DNA of 5,494 nucleotides from CAYNOZ01 sp964398955. Lineage in GTDB: Archaea > Methanobacteriota_B > Thermococci > Thermococcales > CAYNOZ01. Below the pieces are notes generated by a model. That model saw only the letters and a list, made by a program, of their open reading frames with translations, searched no databases and was not told the DNA's origin. The stretch lies in the NCBI GenBank assembly GCA_964398955.1, contig CAYNOZ010000079.1, forward strand, positions 1 through 5,494, written 5' to 3'. The first letter of the stretch is position 1, and every line of letters starts with the position of its first letter. The translations under genes were made by a program, and so were the position numbers. Positions 1 through 3,039 of the stretch are shown here, in pieces.

Positions 1-122
1 CCGAAAAGAAGTGGATGAAAGACAGGCAGTTGATTTCGGAGATGGAACGGATCGAAAACGGCGGTAAAAAATCTGAATCTGACGAGGAACAGATGGATAT
101 AGACGACTTTTTTGAGGTATAA
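1..122 (+). CDS. C-terminal end of an unidentified protein with a PIP-box-like tail
   Basis: This is the last 39 codons of a gene that begins before the window; the reading frame starts at base 3 and stops with TAA at 120-122. The visible part is highly charged and probably helical (KKWMKDRQLISEMERIENG), followed by an acidic linker (ESDEE) and the ending QMDIDDFFEV. QMDIDDFF fits the PCNA-interacting consensus Q-x-x-(I/L/M)-x-x-(F/Y)-(F/Y) at all four key places, and its place near the extreme C-terminus is where archaeal replication and repair proteins usually carry it (established for FEN1, RFC large subunit, PolB and others). I infer a DNA-replication or repair protein that docks on a sliding clamp, either host or viral. 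The catalytic part is outside the window, so the family cannot be named. An acidic, SSB-like tail is a weaker alternative. Confidence 0.8.
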   Translation, partial: EKKWMKDRQLISEMERIENGGKKSESDEEQMDIDDFFEV

Positions 123-126
123 AGGG

Positions 127-147
127 AAAATCTTTATATACTATAAA
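127..147 (+). promoter_or_regulatory. Archaeal-type BRE/TATA promoter with overlapping inverted repeat
   Basis: TTTATATA at 133-140 matches the archaeal TATA-box consensus and is preceded by AAAATC, an A-rich BRE-like element. With the usual spacing of about 25 bases, transcription would start near 160-163, only 7-10 bases before the ATG at 170. That agrees with the absence of a Shine-Dalgarno site there. The box is the left arm of a perfect inverted repeat, TTTATA-TAC-TATAAA (133-147), which could be an operator or simply a symmetric TATA. It is the only clear promoter seen and probably serves the whole downstream gene block. Confidence 0.6.
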
Positions 148-169
148 CCCATTATGATGTAATGATAAG

Positions 170-292
170 ATGAAAAGCAAGAAGGCAAAGGAAATAGAAA
201 AGGAATACGAAAAACGATTAGAAGAAGATATGAAAAAAGGAACTCGAAACGCAGATAGATGGTTAATATCCAGACTGAAGAGGGAAGATTAA
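170..292 (+). CDS. Small charged hypothetical protein, 40 aa
   Basis: This short ORF begins MKSKKAKEIEKEYEKR and ends ISRLKRED. It is nearly all Lys, Glu and Arg, with a likely single long helix (residues 3-23) and a second short one (residues 28-39). It has no Cys, no membrane segment and no recognisable domain, and I do not know its family. The ATG sits about 30 bases after the TATA box with no Shine-Dalgarno site, so it is probably translated from a leaderless or very short-leader mRNA as the first gene of the operon. The next gene starts one base after its stop codon. Small highly charged helical proteins of this size are common in early regions of archaeal viruses and phages; some bind nucleic acid, but nothing here shows that directly. 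Confidence 0.65.
   Translation: MKSKKAKEIEKEYEKRLEEDMKKGTRNADRWLISRLKRED
280..284 (+). promoter_or_regulatory. Shine-Dalgarno site for the gene at 294
   Basis: GAGGG lies 9 bases before the ATG at 294, inside the end of the preceding gene. It supports 294 as a true start even though the resulting protein is only 53 residues. Confidence 0.6.
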
Positions 293-293
293 A

Positions 294-455
294 ATGTCAG
301 AAGTAACATTAGAAGTTCCAAAATGGCTGATGAATAGATTTAAAAATGCAAAAGATTTAGGTTTTTTTGTATGTACAATATCTATTTTTATGGTAGGTTT
401 TTTTCTTTTTGGTTTTTTTGGTTCAATTTTATTATTTGGCACCTTTTCTGTTTAA
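294..455 (+). CDS. Small Phe/Gly-rich membrane protein, 53 aa, possibly truncated
   Basis: The protein has a polar N-terminus (MSEVTLEVPKWLMNRF) and then, from about residue 22 to the end, one long hydrophobic stretch dominated by Phe and Gly (GFF, GFFLFGFF), so at least one membrane span is expected. It starts one base after the preceding stop, with GAGGG 9 bases upstream. The DNA here is a series of T runs (five runs of 5-7 T between 362 and 419) with the 9-base unit GGTTTTTTT occurring three times. The ORF stops at TAA 453-455, but the same frame continues open for 36 more codons that read like a second membrane helix, so this may be a truncated or stop-interrupted two-helix protein. An overlapping frame is also open (371-562) but has a hydrophilic, less protein-like end. 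No family is recognised. Confidence 0.6.
   Translation: MSEVTLEVPKWLMNRFKNAKDLGFFVCTISIFMVGFFLFGFFGSILLFGTFSV
362..419 (+). repeat. Cluster of oligo-T tracts with three GGTTTTTTT copies
   Basis: T runs of 7, 5, 7, 5 and 7 bases occur at 362-368, 385-389, 398-404, 406-410 and 413-419; GGTTTTTTT occurs at 360-368, 396-404 and 411-419. In the coding frame they encode the Gly-Phe-Phe pattern of the membrane protein. Runs of this length also act as transcription terminators in archaea, so partial termination after the first gene is possible. They are also prone to length change. Confidence 0.45.
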
Positions 456-566
456 AGAATCATATCGGCCGTTATCGGTTCTATATTTATCACAGTAAAT
501 TGGATGTATTTTTTTCACGGGATGGGTATTTTAGAATGGAATATAAAAGTAAAGGAGAGTAGATAA
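456..566 (+). pseudogene. In-frame continuation of the membrane protein after a TAA stop
   Basis: Directly after the TAA at 453-455, the same frame stays open for 36 codons to TAA 564-566. It reads RIISAVIGSIFITVNW, then MYFFHGMGILEWNIKVKESR, with the composition of a transmembrane helix and a basic tail. It has no start codon of its own near the beginning. The simplest reading is that a single nonsense change split a protein of about 90 residues; stop readthrough is possible, and chance openness over 36 codons cannot be excluded. The stop in the middle is unambiguous in the given sequence. Confidence 0.4.
554..559 (+). promoter_or_regulatory. Shine-Dalgarno site pointing to the ATG at 569
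   Basis: GGAGAG ends 9 bases before ATG 569. The later ATG at 628 has no comparable site, so this element argues that translation of the 569-774 region begins at 569 in a different frame from the main coding part. Confidence 0.55.
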
Positions 567-627
567 GAATGAATAAAAATTATGACAAAAAAAAACAAAA
601 GAAATACTTAAAAAGCCAATAGTGGAT

Positions 628-774
628 ATGACAGAGGAAGATATAGACCATCTTAGAAATACACTACCACAAGAAAAGGTTGAGGATATGGATGAAATAT
701 TGGAAGTGGTTGAAGATATTGAACAAGGATTGAATAAACTCAAAAAATTAACTGAAAAAATGGAGGAGGATTAG
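628..774 (+). CDS. Acidic helical hypothetical protein, 48 aa (or C-terminal part of the 569-774 gene)
   Basis: The ORF begins MTEEDIDHLRNTLPQEK and ends LKKLTEKMEED. It is rich in Glu and Asp, with regularly spaced Leu, Ile and Val (EILEVVEDIEQGLNKL), which suggests a helical hairpin or short coiled coil. It has no Cys and no membrane span. There is no good ribosome site before 628, and the codons just upstream in the same frame also look coding, so the actual start is probably at 569 via a frameshift across the A9 run. Its final codons contain the GGAGGAGGA that serves the next gene. The family is unknown. The size and charge resemble small dimeric phage regulators, but no DNA-binding motif is visible. 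Confidence 0.5.
   Translation: MTEEDIDHLRNTLPQEKVEDMDEILEVVEDIEQGLNKLKKLTEKMEED
762..770 (+). promoter_or_regulatory. Strong Shine-Dalgarno site for the gene at 780
   Basis: GGAGGAGGA ends 9 bases before ATG 780, within the last codons of the preceding gene. It is the best ribosome site in the window and fixes the start of the 250-residue protein. Confidence 0.7.
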
Positions 775-779
775 ATAAA

Positions 780-1532
780 ATGAGGCACTATCCAAATGAA
801 AATGAAGAATTGTATGAAGATGAACAACCAATAGTTGAAAAAGCTAAAGATTGGATGATAGAGTTATTAAAGCGAAATCCAGATTATTGTGCTTGGGGAA
901 ATTATGAAGACTATATGTGTAAAGACGGTAAAAGTTGGGATAGTCGTTGTTTTGAAGAAACTTGGAAAGACTTTATAAACAATTGGAATTTAGATGAATT
1001 GAATGAAGTATTAAATTTTTATTTTGAAGTTTATAGGGATAGTGAAGAATGTAGTGATTGTAAGGGTACAGGGTATAATCCAGAAACAACCAAAATAGCG
1101 AACAGTTTTTATGACCATCAAGCCGATGATGGTCGAGGATGGTCGAATGACCTCACAAAAGATGAGATAGAAGCATTAGCTGATTTTAGAGATTTGACAA
1201 TAGAAGAAGCTAAAAAAAGATCAAACGGAGAACGATGTATAGGTATGGATGGTCTTGATAGAATGAAATTAGTTAAACAAAGGGCAAAAAGAAAAGGTGT
1301 TTATGGAAAATGCAATAATTGTGACGGTAAAGGTTTTATTTATACTGATGACGAGTCAAAAGTTGCTCTCCAATTATGGGTTTTACATCCACGAAAAGGT
1401 TGTAGTCGGGGCGTTTATATCAAAAGATTGGAAAAAGAAGACATTCCACGGGTTCTCGAATTTTTAAGAAAAGCAAAAGCAAGAAATGAAGAAAGATTTA
1501 AAGGAGTGTCTGAACCTTTTGAGGGGGCATAA
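780..1532 (+). CDS. CxxCxGxG zinc-motif protein of phage type, 250 aa
   Basis: This soluble protein carries two CxxCxGxG motifs, CSDCKGTG (C91, C94) and CNNCDGKG (C178, C181), the same Cys pairs that form the zinc-binding region of DnaJ. Here there are only two, about 85 residues apart, with no J domain, so they probably fold together on one zinc ion. Between them lies an acidic insert (DDGRGWSND, residues 116-124) followed by helices. After the second pair come WVLHPRKGCSRGV (residues 200-212) and a basic helical end. I recall the pattern of a CxxCxGxG pair followed by LHPRKG(A/C)SRGV from uncharacterised phage proteins; this is memory, not a search. No catalytic residues are evident, and the function is unknown. 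The start follows the strongest ribosome site in the window, and the next gene begins one base after the stop. Confidence 0.85.
   Translation: MRHYPNENEELYEDEQPIVEKAKDWMIELLKRNPDYCAWGNYEDYMCKDGKSWDSRCFEETWKDFINNWNLDELNEVLNFYFEVYRDSEECSDCKGTGYNPETTKIANSFYDHQADDGRGWSNDLTKDEIEALADFRDLTIEEAKKRSNGERCIGMDGLDRMKLVKQRAKRKGVYGKCNNCDGKGFIYTDDESKVALQLWVLHPRKGCSRGVYIKRLEKEDIPRVLEFLRKAKARNEERFKGVSEPFEGA
1521..1527 (+). promoter_or_regulatory. Shine-Dalgarno site deciding the start at 1534
   Basis: GAGGGGG ends 6 bases before ATG 1534. An earlier in-frame ATG at 1486 would overlap the preceding gene by 47 bases and has no site of this quality, so 1534 is preferred. Confidence 0.65.
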
Positions 1533-1533
1533 A

Positions 1534-1935
1534 ATGAATTGGGAAAAGCCAAAAGTATTTGAAGAATTTTTCGACGAAAAGGCGACAGATAAGGAAGATT
1601 GGGCAAGTGATGATGACTTCAAATCTGAATACGAGCAGATGTGGGGCGGTGTTTGCATTGCCTATCCAGATATTCCAAAAGACCACGAACCTTATGGTGC
1701 TGGTTGGCTGTTTGAGAATGGATATGGGATATCAGTAATACGGGATTATAATTCTCAAGGTTTTGAAGAAGGTAAATTTATGGTTGGTGTAATTAAATCA
1801 AAAGAAGGTTCAGAAAATGATATCGAAACTGCCTTATTGACTTATAACACACCGATAACTGATGATGTGATCGGTAATCTGACGGCTGAAGAAGTGAAGG
1901 GCATAGGTAAAAAAATAATGGAGTTGGAGGAATAA
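1534..1935 (+). CDS. Conserved-looking hypothetical protein, 133 aa
   Basis: The protein begins MNWEKPKVFEEFFDEKATD and is soluble and acidic. An acidic helical N-terminus (residues 1-38) leads into a probable beta-rich centre with WLFENGYGISVIRD and GKFMVGVI, then LLTYNTPITDDVIGNL and a C-terminal helix (EEVKGIGKKIMELEE). The central pattern, alternating hydrophobic strands with a Tyr-Asn-Thr-Pro-Ile turn, looks like the small one-domain proteins of unknown function that are frequent in phage genomes, but I cannot name a family. There are no metal-binding motifs; the single Cys is at residue 41. The gene follows the CxxCxGxG gene by one base, so the two are co-transcribed. The start at 1534 is supported by GAGGGGG; a 16-residue extension from 1486 is less likely. 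Confidence 0.75.
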   Translation: MNWEKPKVFEEFFDEKATDKEDWASDDDFKSEYEQMWGGVCIAYPDIPKDHEPYGAGWLFENGYGISVIRDYNSQGFEEGKFMVGVIKSKEGSENDIETALLTYNTPITDDVIGNLTAEEVKGIGKKIMELEE

Positions 1936-1986
1936 AATACGAAAGAAATCAGAAAAGAATATATGAGAGAGGTCGATAAAAAATGA
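1926..1986 (+). other. Spacer with ribosome site and a 15-codon ORF lacking ATG
   Basis: GGAGG (1926-1930) is followed after 8 bases by ACG (1939-1941). From there an open stretch reads TKEIRKEYMREVDKK and stops at TGA 1984-1986, overlapping the next start as ATGA. The layout copies that of the coupled genes at 2890 and 3036 except that the start codon is not a normal one. It may be a decayed tiny gene, or GGAGG may simply be chance in the preceding gene's end. ATG 1963 lies within it. Confidence 0.25.
1965..1972 (+). promoter_or_regulatory. Shine-Dalgarno site for the P-loop gene
   Basis: GAGAGAGG ends 10 bases before ATG 1983, at a usual spacing, and supports that start. Confidence 0.6.
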
Positions 1987-2543
1987 AAATATATCTGGTC
2001 GGGTCGCACTGCACGGGAAAAACCACCCTCGCTAAATACATCAAAGATAGATATGGCATCGATATGGTCAGCGAGGTAGTCAGAGATATAGCTAATGATA
2101 TGGACGGTGATTTGGCGAAAATCCGAGCCGATATGGATAGGGTAAATGATCTACAAGAAAAAATATTTAAAAAACAACATCAACGGGAGAAGGAAGTTGG
2201 CGACGATTTCGTTTCGGATCGGGGTTTTGACTTTCTCGCCTATACGGCTGAGTACAGTACCCTAACATCGGATATAAGGCAAATGCAGGAGTATCACGAC
2301 TACATCAGGTGGATGAAGAAGGATAGTGTTGTATTTTTCATCCGCCCCTCTAAAACCCTTCTTGACGGTGCTGACGATGGGTTTAGAGAGAGGATTAGTT
2401 GGGAATCAATTTGTCGAATCGATGGGATGATAAAATTTATCCTCGAACTGGAAGATTTCGACTACATCCAAATCAAAACGGACATTTTTCAAGAGCGGTC
2501 AAGATTGGTCGAGAGTGTCGTGGAGGGGATGTTTGATGTTTGA
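1983..2543 (+). CDS. P-loop NTPase of NadR/AAA_28 or deoxynucleoside-kinase-like type, 186 aa
   Basis: The N-terminus, MKIYLVGSHCTGKTTLAKYI, is a beta strand plus a Walker A loop (GSHCTGKT, residues 7-14) placed directly at the start, as in small nucleotide and nucleoside kinases. EVVRDIAND (31-39) and FVSDRGFDFLAY (76-87) follow. The Asp79-Arg80 pair in the second resembles the DR(S/G) motif of deoxynucleoside kinases and the NadR/AAA_28 group, and VVFFIRP (116-122) is the next core strand. Arg135 and Arg137 sit in a plausible lid. I infer ATP-dependent phosphorylation of a small nucleotide, nucleoside or similar metabolite in the cytoplasm. This fits a virus that adjusts nucleotide pools, but the substrate cannot be read from sequence, and a plain regulatory ATPase is possible. 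Its last 8 bases overlap the next gene. Use of TCG, CGG and other CpG codons is higher than in the genes from 294 to 1935. Confidence 0.8.
   Translation: MKIYLVGSHCTGKTTLAKYIKDRYGIDMVSEVVRDIANDMDGDLAKIRADMDRVNDLQEKIFKKQHQREKEVGDDFVSDRGFDFLAYTAEYSTLTSDIRQMQEYHDYIRWMKKDSVVFFIRPSKTLLDGADDGFRERISWESICRIDGMIKFILELEDFDYIQIKTDIFQERSRLVESVVEGMFDV
2522..2528 (+). promoter_or_regulatory. Shine-Dalgarno site deciding the start at 2536
   Basis: GGAGGGG ends 7 bases before ATG 2536 and lies within the end of the P-loop gene. A GTG at 2515 in the same frame would precede this site and is not supported. Confidence 0.65.
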
Positions 2544-2721
2544 ATCGATTAAAGCGAGGATTGGGATATTTTTCGCTTCGGGTGTGTTGATTTTTTCGTT
2601 CTGGTTTATGGAAAAAATCGGGATGGTGACGGAATCAAAGATGATGGTGTGGATAAAATTCATCGTGGCCATAAATCTATTGATTTCAGTATATTTATTT
2701 ATAAAATGGATGAGGGGATAA
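2536..2721 (+). CDS. Small two-helix membrane protein, 61 aa
   Basis: The protein begins MFESIKARIG and shows two hydrophobic spans, GIFFASGVLIFSFWFM (about residues 10-25) and IKFIVAINLLISVYLF (about 41-56). They are joined by a short polar loop (EKIGMVTESK), and it ends in basic KWMRG. Basic residues at both ends suggest that both termini face the cytoplasm. It overlaps the P-loop gene by 8 bases and has its own GGAGGGG site, so translation is likely coupled. A holin-like or membrane-anchoring role would suit the size and topology, but nothing proves it. The family is not recognised. Confidence 0.7.
   Translation: MFESIKARIGIFFASGVLIFSFWFMEKIGMVTESKMMVWIKFIVAINLLISVYLFIKWMRG
2712..2717 (+). 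promoter_or_regulatory. Shine-Dalgarno site for the gene at 2723
   Basis: GAGGGG ends 5 bases before ATG 2723. The 14 bases ATAAAATGAATTGG that follow (2718-2731) are identical to those at the start of the gene at 1534 (1529-1542). Confidence 0.6.
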
Positions 2722-2722
2722 A

Positions 2723-2893
2723 ATGAATTGGAATAACAAAAGAAAAATAGCTGATGGAATAACAGTAATTTGGGCTTTTCTATTTACATCAATCTTATAT
2801 TTTGTGTGGGATATGCCATTTTGGGCAGTAATTCATATCTTGTTTTTCATTTTCATAGAACTCAAAATCATAGAAGAGAGGTTGAGAAAATGA
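2723..2893 (+). CDS. Small two-helix membrane protein, 56 aa
   Basis: The protein begins MNWNNKRKIADGI and has two hydrophobic spans, TVIWAFLFTSILYFVW (about residues 14-29) and WAVIHILFFIFIEL (about 34-47). A very short turn (DMPF) separates them, and a charged end (KIIEERLRK) follows. It starts one base after the previous gene and ends in an ATGA overlap with the next. It differs in sequence from its membrane-protein neighbour at 2536, so I do not see a clear duplication, but the two share size and two-span layout and may act together in the membrane. Its low use of CpG codons differs from the flanking genes. No family is recognised. Confidence 0.65.
   Translation: MNWNNKRKIADGITVIWAFLFTSILYFVWDMPFWAVIHILFFIFIELKIIEERLRK
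2876..2881 (+). promoter_or_regulatory. Shine-Dalgarno site deciding the start at 2890
   Basis: GAGAGG ends 8 bases before ATG 2890. The frame is open further upstream to an ATG at 2770, but that stretch is the shadow of the membrane-protein gene in another frame. Confidence 0.6.
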
Positions 2894-3039
2894 CCAAAAG
2901 AGAGTTTTTAGCAAAAAAGATAAAGTCCAGACCGTCTTTGGAAGAGGCTGGCGAGAAGATAGGTAAGAAGATTGGCAAAGAAGCTAAAGATTTGGGCGAC
3001 GATATGGAAAAAATCGGAAAGTGGTTGGTAGATATATGA
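2890..3039 (+). CDS. Lysine-rich amphipathic small protein, 49 aa
   Basis: The protein reads MTKREFLAKKIKSRPSLEEA and then a periodic stretch with EKIGKKIGKEAKDLGDDMEKIGKW. Ile, Leu and Gly recur every three to four residues between Lys and Glu, which predicts a long amphipathic helix, and it ends in a hydrophobic WLVDI. It has no membrane span. It might lie on the membrane surface or bind a partner protein. The start overlaps the preceding stop (ATGA, 2890-2893) and its stop overlaps the helicase start (ATGA, 3036-3039), so it is wedged in a coupled series and its amount is probably tied to the helicase. The function is unknown. Confidence 0.65.
   Translation: MTKREFLAKKIKSRPSLEEAGEKIGKKIGKEAKDLGDDMEKIGKWLVDI

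Larger units (their letters stand above)
569..774 (+). pseudogene. Acidic small protein split by an A9 run: frameshifted gene or -1 slippage
   Basis: From ATG 569 the frame reads MNKNYDKKK and soon stops at TAG 620-622. One frame back, the sequence after the A9 run (587-595) reads TKEILKKPIVD and then joins the open frame of 628-774 without interruption. A -1 slip on A-AAA-AAA (589-595, in phase with the AAA-AAA codons) would give one protein of 68 residues with a good Shine-Dalgarno site; so would an A10 run. It is therefore a recent single-base indel, a sequencing error in a homopolymer, or a true slippage gene. The downstream part may still be translated alone from 628. Confidence 0.45.

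Noticed and set aside
420..430. GGTTCAATTTT resembling a tRNA T-loop
   Set aside because: There is no matching stem, anticodon arm or acceptor stem around it.
541..548. ATATAAAA as a second TATA box before ATG 569
   Set aside because: It is only an AT-rich match inside a likely coding stretch and has no BRE-like element; a good ribosome site already explains the start.
371..562. Alternative + frame ORF of 63 codons over the membrane-protein gene
   Set aside because: It has no ribosome site at 371, and its Phe/Tyr-rich product comes from reading the T runs in another frame. The 294 frame has a ribosome site and a sensible N-terminus.
531..743. Antisense ORF of 70 codons (Ser/Ile/Phe-rich)
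   Set aside because: It is the complement of the acidic small gene, and no start signal is seen.
1126..1147. Short tandem-like GATGGTCGA repeat
   Set aside because: Two imperfect copies encode DDGRGWSN within the CxxCxGxG protein; they are too short to call a repeat element.
2770..2889. N-terminal extension of the 49-residue protein to ATG 2770
   Set aside because: It would overlap the two-span membrane gene over most of its length. GAGAGG and the ATGA overlap point to 2890.
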